From Pseudomonas sp. J452 (GTDB lineage: Bacteria > Pseudomonadota > Gammaproteobacteria > Pseudomonadales > Pseudomonadaceae): DNA of 64,000 nucleotides. This document shows positions 45,230 through 54,861 of this stretch, piece by piece. Location of the stretch: assembly GCF_024666525.1 (NCBI RefSeq), contig NZ_CP088294.1:2418001-2482000 (forward strand). Reading direction: 5' to 3'. Below the pieces are notes generated by a model. It worked only from the letters and a program-made list of their open reading frames with translations. It did no database searches and was not told the origin of the DNA. The translations under genes were made by a program, and so were the position numbers. Every line of letters starts with the position of its first letter. Positions within the stretch are counted from its first letter, which is position 1.

Positions 45230-45258
45230 GTTGGCATTCCTTGCCGGTGGGTCGTGGT

Positions 45259-45888
45259 TTAGGCCTCGCCCTTGATTTCCTTGAGGTGCTTGTAGACCGT
45301 GGCGCGGCCCATGTTCAGCACATTGGCCACATAGTTGGCGGCGCTCTTGCCCTTGAACGCGCCTTCGGCGTGCAGCGCCTCGACCAGTTCGCGCTTGTGT
45401 TCGCGGGTCAGCAGGTTGAGACCGAGTTGGCGCTGCTGCAGCCAGGCGTGCAGGAAGGTGTTGATGCGCTCCTGCCAGTCGTCGCGGAACAGTGCGTCCG
45501 GTTGCGGGATCAGCCTGCTGGCGGAGAGGAACAGATCCAGCGCCTGCTTGGCGCGCTCGAACATCGAGATATTCAGGTTCAGGCACAGCACGGCGATCGG
45601 CGTGCCCTTGGCATCGCGCAGCACGGTGCTGAGCGAACGGATCTTCTGGCCGTCCCAGTTGAGCTTCTCGTAGGGGCCGATATTGCGCTCGTCCACCTCG
45701 CCGCTGAGCATGTCTTCCAGCGCTGCATCGTCGCCGACTGCGCGCTTGGATAGGTTGTTGGCGATATGGTCGATCTTCTGCGTGCGCAGGTCGTGCAGCA
45801 CCACCTCGGCATGGGGGTAGAACAGGGTGGCGATGGCGTCGGCGATGGCGCGGAAGTTGTCGAGGTCGGCGGCGGGGCGGGGCGTCAT
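45259..45888 (-). CDS. dauR: DauR-type regulator (YheO-PAS plus HTH)
   Basis: The 209-residue protein has an N-terminal YheO-like PAS domain (DNFRAIADAIATLFYPHAEVVLHDL; IAVLCLNLNISMF) and a C-terminal HTH (EALHAEGAFKGKSAANYVANVLNMGRATVYKHLKEIKGE, outline). In P. aeruginosa DauR represses the dauBAR operon for D-arginine use. GGAG lies eight bases ahead of ATG 45888. It follows dauA by 115 bases, in which a single REP unit sits. The shared palindrome AGTCCA-N3-TGGACT is its likely site. Confidence 0.85.
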   Translation of the reverse strand: MTPRPAADLDNFRAIADAIATLFYPHAEVVLHDLRTQKIDHIANNLSKRAVGDDAALEDMLSGEVDERNIGPYEKLNWDGQKIRSLSTVLRDAKGTPIAVLCLNLNISMFERAKQALDLFLSASRLIPQPDALFRDDWQERINTFLHAWLQQRQLGLNLLTREHKRELVEALHAEGAFKGKSAANYVANVLNMGRATVYKHLKEIKGEA

Positions 45889-45970
45889 GCGGTGGGCTCC
45901 TGGATCGGCTCGGCGAGTGTGCCGCAAAGCGCCGGGTGCGTCATCAGCCACCCCGCGCTGTAGTGTCACC

Positions 45971-45991
45971 GTAGCCCGGATGCAATCCGGG
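45971..45991. repeat. Single REP unit inside the dau operon
   Basis: GTAGCCCGGATGCAATCCGGG, one arm only, between dauA and dauR. Confidence 0.82.
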
Positions 45992-46003
45992 CGGGCGCGA
46001 GGC

Positions 46004-48090
<2,087 letters not shown>

Positions 48091-48114
48091 GGGGAAGGCG
48101 CTCCGCTGGACTGG

Positions 48115-48150
48115 AAATAAACTTATTTGTCCATATTGGACTTTTAAGTA
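48115..48150 (-). promoter_or_regulatory. Operator/promoter of the dau operon
   Basis: On the minus strand the sequence reads TACTTAAAAGTCCA, then ATATGGACAAATAAGT; the palindromic core is AGTCCA-ATA-TGGACA. It begins 25 bases before dauB and matches the site at 43776-43810 in front of the binding-protein gene. Confidence 0.75.
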
Positions 48151-48233
48151 TTTTCCGGCAAGGCCGTTGGTCCGTGCATGGCGCCTGATTGAATGCTTGC
48201 GTCGCAGAGCTGTCTGCACGCATAGGAATCAGG

Positions 48234-48296
48234 GTAGCCCGGACTTCAGTCCGGGGGACAAGGCGTTGGGGAAACCCGGACTGAAGTCCGGGCTAC
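48234..48296. repeat. REP pair, CTTCAG type
   Basis: GTAGCCCGGACTTCAGTCCGGG and CCCGGACTGAAGTCCGGGCTAC are separated by 19 bases. It is upstream of the dau operon and abuts the end of the CoA-transferase gene. Confidence 0.88.
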
Positions 48297-48300
48297 TGGG

Positions 48301-49497
48301 TCAGATGGTGCCGGCGGCCTTCAAGGCCGCAATCTGTTCGGCGCTGTAGCCCAATCCGTCGAGTACCTGTGCGTTGTGTTCGCCCAGCGCCGGCCCGGTC
48401 CATTCCACGCCGCCTGGTGTGTCGCTCAGCTTGGGCACGATGCCGGGCATCTTGAACGGCTTGCCGTCCGGCAGCTTGGCCGAGAGGAGCATCTCGCGGG
48501 CGAGGAATTGCGGATCCTTGAACATGTCCTCGGCCGAGTAGATACGGCTGGCCGGCACCTCGGCGCGCACCAGGGTGGCTTCCACCTCGCTCAGTGGCAG
48601 GCCGGCGGTCCAGCGGTCGATCACTCCGTACAGTTCATCACGGCGGGCGTCGCGGCCAGCGTTGTCGGCCAGGTCCGGCGCAGCGGCCAAATCATCGCGA
48701 CCAATGGCGCGCATGAAACGCTGGAAGATCGCATCGCCATTGGCGCCGATCTGGATGTGCTTGCCGTCCGCGCAGGTGTGGATCGAGGAGGGCGTTATGC
48801 CGGGCATGATGTTGCCGGTGCGTTCGCGGATAAAGCCGAACACGTCGAACTCCGGGACCATGCTCTCCATCATGGCGAAGATCGCCTCGTACAGTGCCAC
48901 GTCGACCACCTGACCCTGGCCACCGTTGACCTCGCGATGACGCAGCGCCATCAGCGCGCCGATTACTCCCCACAGCGCAGCAATCGAGTCACCGATGCTG
49001 ATGCCGGTGCGCACCGGCGGGCGATCCTCGAAACCGGTGATGTAGCGCAAGCCGCCCATGGACTCGCCCACCGCGCCGAAGCCCGGCTGTTCGTGCATCG
49101 GCCCGGTCTGGCCGAAGCCGGACAGGCGCACCATCACCAATTTCGGGTTGAGTGCATGCAGTACGTCCCAGCCCAGGCCGAGCTTCTCCAGCACGCCCGG
49201 GCGGAAGTTCTCGATCAGGATGTCGGCCTCGCTCAGCAGCTTCTTCAGCACCTCACGGCCGGCCTCGTGCTTGAGGTTGAGGGTGATCGACTGCTTGTTG
49301 CGCGCCTGCACGAACCACCACAGCGAGGTGCCCTCGTACAGCTTGCGCCACTTGCGCAGCGGGTCGCCGCCGTCCGGCGACTCGACCTTGACCACCTCGG
49401 CGCCGAACTCGGCGCAGATACGCGAGGCGAACGGCCCGGCGATCAGGGTGCCGAGTTCGACCACTTTCAGGCCGGCGAGGGGTTTGCTGGGGATCAT
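48301..49497 (-). CDS. CaiB/BaiF-type (class III) CoA-transferase
   Basis: The 398-residue protein starts MIPSKPLAGLKVVELGTLIAGPFASR and has EFGAEVVKVESPDGGDPLR, ITLNLKHEAGREVL and ENFRPGVLEKLGLGWD. The catalytic aspartate lies in the TGISIGDSIAAL helix region; VNGGQGQVVDVALYEAIF (outline) follows. Family III enzymes move CoA between carboxylic acids such as formyl/oxalyl, carnitine or aromatic acids; the substrate here is not evident. GGAGCCGTC precedes ATG 49497. It is monocistronic with a REP pair at its end. Confidence 0.92.
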   Translation of the reverse strand: MIPSKPLAGLKVVELGTLIAGPFASRICAEFGAEVVKVESPDGGDPLRKWRKLYEGTSLWWFVQARNKQSITLNLKHEAGREVLKKLLSEADILIENFRPGVLEKLGLGWDVLHALNPKLVMVRLSGFGQTGPMHEQPGFGAVGESMGGLRYITGFEDRPPVRTGISIGDSIAALWGVIGALMALRHREVNGGQGQVVDVALYEAIFAMMESMVPEFDVFGFIRERTGNIMPGITPSSIHTCADGKHIQIGANGDAIFQRFMRAIGRDDLAAAPDLADNAGRDARRDELYGVIDRWTAGLPLSEVEATLVRAEVPASRIYSAEDMFKDPQFLAREMLLSAKLPDGKPFKMPGIVPKLSDTPGGVEWTGPALGEHNAQVLDGLGYSAEQIAALKAAGTI

Positions 49498-49738
49498 GAC
49501 GGCTCCGGGGCAGAGGGGGAGCGCATAAGCCTATGCGATTGTGCTGGTCCTTGGGAAAATCCACTTCGCTGGGGCCGTGTTTTTGCGGTTAAATCGCACC
49601 CTGCGAAAGGATGCGCACTTTCTATCTGGCCGGGATGGCTCTCCCTCCTGTTGTTCATCCTCCTTCTCAACGCATTTCGCGGCGGCACTGGTCGTCGCGG
49701 GGTATGCATTCGTCTGTCAAACGGTTGTTTTAAAAACA

Positions 49739-49770
49739 TTACATGTGAGCTGTTGATTCGTTACATGTGA
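49739..49770 (+). promoter_or_regulatory. Direct-repeat operator upstream of the PspA/flotillin gene block
   Basis: TTACATGTGA occurs twice, at 49739-49748 and 49761-49770, start to start 22 bases, i.e. two helical turns. The second is followed by the AT-rich ATTAATTAAT. The DNA from about 49560 to 49787 is the most AT-rich long stretch between genes here. The repeats lie 20-50 bases before the DUF2170 start, so they are a likely activator or repressor site for the block; the regulator is unknown. Confidence 0.6.
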
Positions 49771-49787
49771 TTAATTAATCTGCATCC

Positions 49788-50408
49788 ATGGAAAGCAAAT
49801 CATCAGCCCATTACCAGCGTCTTTTTCGTCAGCGCCTGCGCGAGCAGGGCTTGGTGAAGAAGGAAGTCTGGATATTGCCCGAGCACGCCCATGTGCTTGC
49901 GGCGCTTGAGCGGAAACTGCGCCAGCCTCAGTCGGGGCTGGCCTCTATGGAGAAGGAGGGGGATATGAGCATGTCTCAGGTCTGGACTGCGCAAGCCTTG
50001 TTTGATGCGCTGTCGGCAACGGAGCTGTTCACTGATGGGCGTGCGGCGGTCGAGCTGATCGACGGAGCCGACGCCAGCTTGCATGTAACCATGCGCGAAT
50101 ACGGCGACCTGCCGTTGTTCATCGCCGTGTTCGGCGAGCAGATCATCGTCGAGGCGCTGCTCTGGCCGCTGGCCGATGTGCGCGATGCGGCTGCTTTCAA
50201 TGAAGAAGTGCTGCGCAGCCACAAGCTGTTTCCGCTGTCGTGCATTGGTTTGGAAACGCTGCCGGACGGGCAGGCTTGCTACACCATGTTTGGTGCGTTG
50301 AGCGCTAGTTCGATCCTGGCCAACGTGGTGCAGGAAATCGAGTTGCTGGCGGATAACGTGATCAAGGCCACCGAAGCCTATGAGGGCTTCCTCAAGGCCA
50401 GTGCCTAA
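49788..50408 (+). CDS. DUF2170 (YjfI-like) protein
   Basis: The 206-residue protein has an N-terminal segment resembling a ribbon-helix-helix or peptide-binding arm (YQRLFRQRLREQGLVKKEVWILPEHAHVLAALERKL, outline; ~8-45). The DUF2170 domain (~60-200) contains FTDGRAAVELIDGADASLHVTMREYGDLPLFIAV and LPLSCIG-like strands. DUF2170 (E. coli YjfI) is repeatedly found next to PspA-family genes. The biochemical role is unknown. An internal ATG (residue 61, MSMSQVWTAQ) could give the DUF2170 domain alone. It is followed by pspA after 24 bases. Confidence 0.85.
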   Translation: MESKSSAHYQRLFRQRLREQGLVKKEVWILPEHAHVLAALERKLRQPQSGLASMEKEGDMSMSQVWTAQALFDALSATELFTDGRAAVELIDGADASLHVTMREYGDLPLFIAVFGEQIIVEALLWPLADVRDAAAFNEEVLRSHKLFPLSCIGLETLPDGQACYTMFGALSASSILANVVQEIELLADNVIKATEAYEGFLKASA

Positions 50409-50432
50409 AGCCACTGTGAAGGAGAGATGCTG

Positions 50433-51128
50433 ATGAACGTCTGGAGCAAATTGCTGACGGCGCTGCGCGGCGGTGCCAACGAAGTGGGTGAGGCAGTGGT
50501 CGATGGTCAGGCCCTGCGTATTCTCGATCAGGAAATCCGCGATGCCGACCTGGAGCTGCGCAAGTCCAAGGAGGCCCTGGCAGAGATCATGGCCAAGCAG
50601 AAGCTGGCTGCCGATCGTGCCGAGAAAAGCGCAACCAAGGTCGCCGAGTACGAGCAGTACGCGCTGAAAGCCCTGGAAGCCGGCAACGAGGCTTTGGCCA
50701 AGGAAGTGGCTGGCAAGATCGCCAACCTCGAGGTCGAACTGGCCGGCGAGCGCGAGCAGGCCGATGGTTATGCGGCCAGTGTGGCGCAGTTGCGCAAGGC
50801 GGTTAGCCAGGCCGAGGCCAATATCAAGCGTCTGAAGCAACAGGTGGATACGGTCAAGGCCACCGAGAGCGTACAGAAGGCGCAGATGGCCGTGGCTCAG
50901 CGCTACGGTGGTTCGCAGGCCAAGTTGCATACCGCGGTCGAATCGCTGGAGCGGATCAAGCTGAAGCAGGCCGAGCGCGCGGCGGTGATGGAGGCAACGG
51001 CCGAACTGGCTGAGGCCGTCAGCCTGGACGACTCGCTGGAAGCCAAGCTACGTGCTGCGGGTATCGTCGCCGACAGCGGCAGCGCCGACAGCGTGCTGGC
51101 GCGTCTGAAGGACAAGGCCAAGTCCTGA
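50433..51128 (+). CDS. pspA: PspA/IM30 family membrane-remodelling protein
   Basis: The 231-residue, almost wholly alpha-helical protein starts MNVWSKLLTALRGGANEVGEAVVDGQALRILDQEIRDAD, the amphipathic helix and first coiled-coil arm of PspA/Vipp1 proteins, related to ESCRT-III. The coiled coil runs ~25-190. It should bind damaged inner membrane and form rods or rings. The family's usual PspF enhancer-binding partner is absent here. I chose ATG 50433 because AAGGAG is eight bases away; the ATG two codons earlier is too close. A gap of 65 bases precedes yqiJ. Confidence 0.9.
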   Translation: MNVWSKLLTALRGGANEVGEAVVDGQALRILDQEIRDADLELRKSKEALAEIMAKQKLAADRAEKSATKVAEYEQYALKALEAGNEALAKEVAGKIANLEVELAGEREQADGYAASVAQLRKAVSQAEANIKRLKQQVDTVKATESVQKAQMAVAQRYGGSQAKLHTAVESLERIKLKQAERAAVMEATAELAEAVSLDDSLEAKLRAAGIVADSGSADSVLARLKDKAKS

Positions 51129-51193
51129 TTCGCGGGTAATCGCATGTCGGCAGTGCAAGCTGCCGACTTGTCGACAACAGGGATAGGAAAAAC

Positions 51194-51838
51194 ATGGAAA
51201 TCTTCCTGCAGTGCGCCTTGTCGTTCCCCACCGCGCTGTTCAGCTTTCTGCTGTGCGTGGCAATCCTCTACTGGTGCGTCGCTGCGCTGGGCATTCTCGA
51301 AGTCGATCTGCTCGATATCGAGGCTGACTCCGCGCTGGACAACCATGCGCTGCAGCCGGAGGGCTTCGCCGGGCTGCTGCTGAAGCTGGGCTTGAACGGC
51401 GTGCCGGTGACGCTGGTGCTGACCCTGCTGTTCTTCTTCGCCTGGAGCGTCAGCTACTTCGTCGAACTGCTGCTCCTGCGTTATCTGCCGCTGGGCTTGT
51501 TGCGTTATCCACTGGGCCTGGTTGTGGCATTCGCTGCACTGCTGCTGGCGGTGCCGGTCAGTGCTGCGCTGTGCCGGCCGCTACGCCCGCTGTTTCGCAA
51601 GCTGGAAGCCACCAGCAGCAACTCGGTGCTCGGCCAGACGGCCGTGGTGCGCAGTGGCCGGATCACCCTGACTCATGGTGAGGCGGTGCTGGAAAACGGT
51701 GGTGCGGGCCTGATCCTGCGCGTGCGTGCCGATGAGGCGCGAGGTTTCAAACGCGGCGACCGCGTCGTGTTGCTGGAGTACCTGGAGGCCGAACATGCCT
51801 ACCGGGTCATAACCGAGGACGAGTTCAAGGGCGTCTGA
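51194..51838 (+). CDS. yqiJ: YqiJ-like membrane protein with OB-fold tail (DUF1449)
   Basis: The 214-residue protein has an N-terminal helix (FPTALFSFLLCVAILYWCVAAL), two more around ~70-120 (VTLVLTLLFFFAWSVSYFVELL; LGLVVAFAALLLAVPVSAALC) and a C-terminal NfeD-like OB domain (~140-210). The OB domain includes SVLGQTAVVRSGRITLTHGEA and FKRGDRVVLLEYLE. NfeD/YqiJ proteins pair with flotillins. The next gene is the flotillin, 38 bases on, the same order as yqiJ-yqiK in E. coli. It should sit in the inner membrane and help anchor or organise the flotillin assembly. Confidence 0.87.
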   Translation: MEIFLQCALSFPTALFSFLLCVAILYWCVAALGILEVDLLDIEADSALDNHALQPEGFAGLLLKLGLNGVPVTLVLTLLFFFAWSVSYFVELLLLRYLPLGLLRYPLGLVVAFAALLLAVPVSAALCRPLRPLFRKLEATSSNSVLGQTAVVRSGRITLTHGEAVLENGGAGLILRVRADEARGFKRGDRVVLLEYLEAEHAYRVITEDEFKGV

Positions 51839-51876
51839 ACCCGGACTCAACCCTGAATCAAAGGAGATTGATTGCA

Positions 51877-53922
51877 ATGAGCCTCGAGCTGCTGATGCCC
51901 TTCCTGACCGGTGTGGGTCTGTTCTTTCTACTGATCTTCGGCTTTTTCGTCCTGTTCAAGGCCTTCTACATCAAGGTCCCGCAGGGAACGGCGCTGATCG
52001 TCAACGACATGTCGTCGACGCCCAAGGTGCATTTCACCGGCGCCCTGGTCTATCCGGTGATCTACCTCAAGGAGTTCATGCGCATCTCGCTGATCACCCT
52101 GGAAGTGGATCGGCGCGGCAAGGACGGCCTGATCTGCAAGGACAACATGCGTGCCGATATCACTGTGGCCTTCTACCTGCGCGTCAACGAGACCCAGGAA
52201 GACGTGCTCAAGGTGGCCAAGGCCATCGGTGTGGATCGTGCCTCTGACCGTGGTGCGGTCAATGAGCTGTTCAACGCCAAGTTCTCCGAGGCGCTGAAAA
52301 CCGTCGGCAAGCAGTTCGACTTCGTCCAGCTATTCGAGAACCGCCAGGAGTTCCGCGACCGCATCGTCGAGACGATCGGTAACGACCTCAACGGCTATGT
52401 GCTGGAAGACGTGGCCATCGACTACCTGGAGCAGACCGCCAAGAGCTCCCTGGATCCGAGCAACATCCTCGACGCGGCCGGTATCCGCAAGATCACCGAG
52501 CTGACCGCTGCGCAGAACGTCATCACCAATGATCTGGAACGCAACGAAGAGCTGGCGATCAAGAAGAAGAACGTGGAAACCCGCGAGGCGACCCTGGCTC
52601 TCGAGCGTCAGCAAGCCGATGCCGAGGCGCGGCAGAAGCGTGAGATCGAAACCATCCGCGCCCGCGAAGAAGCCGAGACCCTCAAGGTCAAGGAAGAAGA
52701 GCGCTTGAAGGCCGAGCAGGCACGCATCACTACCCAGCAGGAGCTGGATATCCGCGCCGAGAACCATCAGCGTGAGGTCGAAGTGGCGCAGCAGAACCGC
52801 CAGCGTGCGGTGGTTATCGAGGTGGAAAAAGTCACCCGCGCCAAGGACCTGGAAATCGTCTCCCGTGAGCGCGAAGTCGAGCTGCAGCGCATCGAGAAAG
52901 AAAAAGCCTTGGAAGTCGAACGCAAGAACATTGCCGGGGTGATCCGCGAGCGTGTGGCGGTCGAGAAAACCGTGGCCCAGGAAGAAGAACGCATCAAGGA
53001 AGTGCGTGAGGTTTCCGAGGCCGATCGGGCCAAGCAGGTCATGGTGCTCAACGCCCAGGCCGAAGCCGAGCAGGAGCTGGTGCGCCAGGTCAAACAGGCC
53101 GAAGCCGACGAGACCCGCTCCCAGCACAAGGCCGTGGAAATCAACAACCTGGCTCAGGCCGAGTTGGAAGCCGCGGCCAAGCAGGCCGAAGCCAAGAAGA
53201 AAATGGCCGAAGGTATCGAAGCCGAGCGCGCTGCGCCGGGTCTGGCCGATGCGCGAGTGCGCGAAGTCACCGCCGCCGCCAAGGAGAAGGAAGGCCTGGC
53301 CGAAGCCCGTGTGCATGCCGAACAACTGATTGCTGCGGCCAAGGGCGACCAGGAGAAGGGCATGGCCGAGGCGCGGGTGACCGAAGCCAAGGCTGCCGCC
53401 AAGGAAAAAGACGGCCTGGCCGACGCCAAGGTGCTGGAAGAGAAGCTCGGCGCCCAGGCGCGCGGCGAAGAACAGCTCGGCGCGGCCAAGGCCAAAGCCA
53501 CCCAGGATCTGGGGATGGCCGAAGCCCATGTGTTGCTGGAGCGTCTGAATGCCGAGGCCGAAGGCCTGGGCAAGAAGTTCGGTGCTCTCGATGCGCTCAG
53601 CGACAACGCGCGTCAGCACGAGGAGTTCCGCATGCAGCTGGAAGCGAACTTCGACGAGGCCATGGCCGCTATCGCCGCCAACAAGGAAATCGCCAAGGAT
53701 CAGGCCGAGGTGCTGTCCACCGCGCTGGCCAAGGCGAAGATCGAGATCGTCGGCGGCGAAGGCGACTTCTTCAATTCCTTCGCCAAGTCGCTGTCGGTGG
53801 GCAAAGCCATCGAAGGCGTAGTCGGCAAGAGCCCGGTGGTGCAGGACGTGTTGGCCCGTCTGCTGAACGGCCGCGTTGGCGAAAGCAAAACGCCGGCGGC
53901 GGTAGACAGCGCCAGTACCTGA
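51877..53922 (+). CDS. yqiK: YqiK/flotillin-like SPFH protein
   Basis: The 681-residue protein has one N-terminal membrane helix (LLMPFLTGVGLFFLLIFGFFVLF, ~5-27) and an SPFH/Band-7 domain (~33-230, with KVPQGTALIVND and ADITVAFYLRVNETQED). A very long charged coiled coil follows (~225-600). Its later part contains four to five imperfect 18-22-residue repeats beginning GLADARV, GLAEARV, GMAEARV, GLADAKV and GMAEAHV (~450-560). Flotillins form ring-like scaffolds that order membrane microdomains. ATG 51877 has AAGGAG ten bases upstream. A hairpin follows the stop, so the operon may be divided here. Confidence 0.92.
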   Translation: MSLELLMPFLTGVGLFFLLIFGFFVLFKAFYIKVPQGTALIVNDMSSTPKVHFTGALVYPVIYLKEFMRISLITLEVDRRGKDGLICKDNMRADITVAFYLRVNETQEDVLKVAKAIGVDRASDRGAVNELFNAKFSEALKTVGKQFDFVQLFENRQEFRDRIVETIGNDLNGYVLEDVAIDYLEQTAKSSLDPSNILDAAGIRKITELTAAQNVITNDLERNEELAIKKKNVETREATLALERQQADAEARQKREIETIRAREEAETLKVKEEERLKAEQARITTQQELDIRAENHQREVEVAQQNRQRAVVIEVEKVTRAKDLEIVSREREVELQRIEKEKALEVERKNIAGVIRERVAVEKTVAQEEERIKEVREVSEADRAKQVMVLNAQAEAEQELVRQVKQAEADETRSQHKAVEINNLAQAELEAAAKQAEAKKKMAEGIEAERAAPGLADARVREVTAAAKEKEGLAEARVHAEQLIAAAKGDQEKGMAEARVTEAKAAAKEKDGLADAKVLEEKLGAQARGEEQLGAAKAKATQDLGMAEAHVLLERLNAEAEGLGKKFGALDALSDNARQHEEFRMQLEANFDEAMAAIAANKEIAKDQAEVLSTALAKAKIEIVGGEGDFFNSFAKSLSVGKAIEGVVGKSPVVQDVLARLLNGRVGESKTPAAVDSAST

Positions 53923-53930
53923 CGTAACTC

Positions 53931-53963
53931 GCACCCAGCGTGCTGCATGCTGCTGGGTGCTTT
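53931..53963 (+). terminator. Weak hairpin after yqiK
   Basis: GCACCCAGC, a 12-base loop, GCTGGGTGC, then TTTA. Only three T follow, so partial read-through into the downstream genes is likely. Confidence 0.55.
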
Positions 53964-54088
53964 AGGGATGCTTCGTAGAAACTAAAGTGCGCCGGTTAGG
54001 CTCGGAGACTCCTAGGGGTCGTCAACCAGCAAGCTGCCGCTGCGTTTTCAAGTGACGCTATGTCCACCTCGATAAATAAGGAAATTAC

Positions 54089-54460
54089 ATGCACTGTCCG
54101 AAATGCCAGGCCGCTATGGAAAAAGTACCGACGCAGGATGGCGTGATCGATCGCTGCACCGCCTGCAAAGGGCTGTGGTTCAACATGCTCGAACACGAAG
54201 ACCTCAAGCCCTACGCCAAGCAGTTAGATGTAGGCAGCGCCGAGTCGGGCCGCATGCACAACACCAACGATCGTATCGATTGCCCGGCATGTGCCAATAG
54301 CCCGATGACGCGCATGGTCGACCCTGGTCAGCCGCATATCTGGTTCGAGCGCTGCCCAACCTGCTTTGGCAGTTTCTTTGACGCCGGCGAGTTTCGCGAT
54401 TTGGCATCGACCACCTTGAGCGACTTCTTCAAGCGCTTCTCGTCAACGGCGCGCCACTAG
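54089..54460 (+). CDS. Double zinc-ribbon protein (TFIIB-type)
   Basis: The 123-residue protein has two zinc ribbons. The first uses C3-x2-C6 and C23-x2-C26 (MHCPKCQAAM...DRCTACKGLWF); the second uses C65-x2-C68 and C89-x2-C92 (DCPACANSPM...RCPTCFGSFFDAGEF). The G-x-W-F / G-x-F-F-D-x-G-E-F pattern is that of the zf-TFIIB family found in many bacterial membrane-stress and phage-related operons. It is soluble and has no other domain. It may act as an adaptor. Function is unknown. It lies 166 bases after yqiK and 68 before the TerB-like gene. Confidence 0.86.
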   Translation: MHCPKCQAAMEKVPTQDGVIDRCTACKGLWFNMLEHEDLKPYAKQLDVGSAESGRMHNTNDRIDCPACANSPMTRMVDPGQPHIWFERCPTCFGSFFDAGEFRDLASTTLSDFFKRFSSTARH

Positions 54461-54528
54461 CGGTCGCTTTTTGTCGACGCGGGCGCAAGCCAGCGTTGCA
54501 GACTTGTACTCCTCCATTAGGAAGCCTT

Positions 54529-54768
54529 ATGTCAGAACCACGGGATTATCTGGAAATGTCGTTTCGCTCGATTCAGTGCTTCGCCAATGACGGCCGCCTG
54601 GATGTGCAGGAACTGGGTGCGTTGCTGGGTGTTGCCGAGCGCGACGGGGTGATTGATGACAATGAAGTTCGCGTGCTGAAGAAGATCATCGCGCAGATCA
54701 AGCCCGAAGAACTCGATCAGGCGATGCGCGAAAAACTTGCCGAAATTGCCCAGAAGATTGGTGCCTAA
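54529..54768 (+). CDS. Small TerB-like helical protein
   Basis: The 79-residue acidic helical protein starts MSEPRDYLEMSFRSIQCFANDGRLDVQELGALLGVAERDGVIDDNEVRVLKKIIAQI (outline). The pattern DGRLDVQEL and DGVIDDNEV is like the acidic turns of TerB-fold or EF-hand-like proteins, so it might bind metal ions. I assign TerB only on the pattern of an acidic five- to six-helix module. AGGAAG precedes ATG 54529; the longer frame is rejected. The next gene is the giant ATPase, 93 bases on. Confidence 0.68.
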   Translation: MSEPRDYLEMSFRSIQCFANDGRLDVQELGALLGVAERDGVIDDNEVRVLKKIIAQIKPEELDQAMREKLAEIAQKIGA

Positions 54769-54861
54769 ACCAAGGGTAGCTTCGCCTTTGGGGCCAGCTG
54801 AAGCCGGCCCCTAGCCTCGTCCCACCTTGCTAGCAGACAGCGCAGATTCAGGAAGACCACG

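Noticed and set aside
52330..53934. 534-codon minus-strand frame opposite yqiK
   Set aside because: Its repeated Leu-Gly-Phe composition mirrors the Glu/Ala/Lys repeats of the flotillin on the other strand; no start signal or family.
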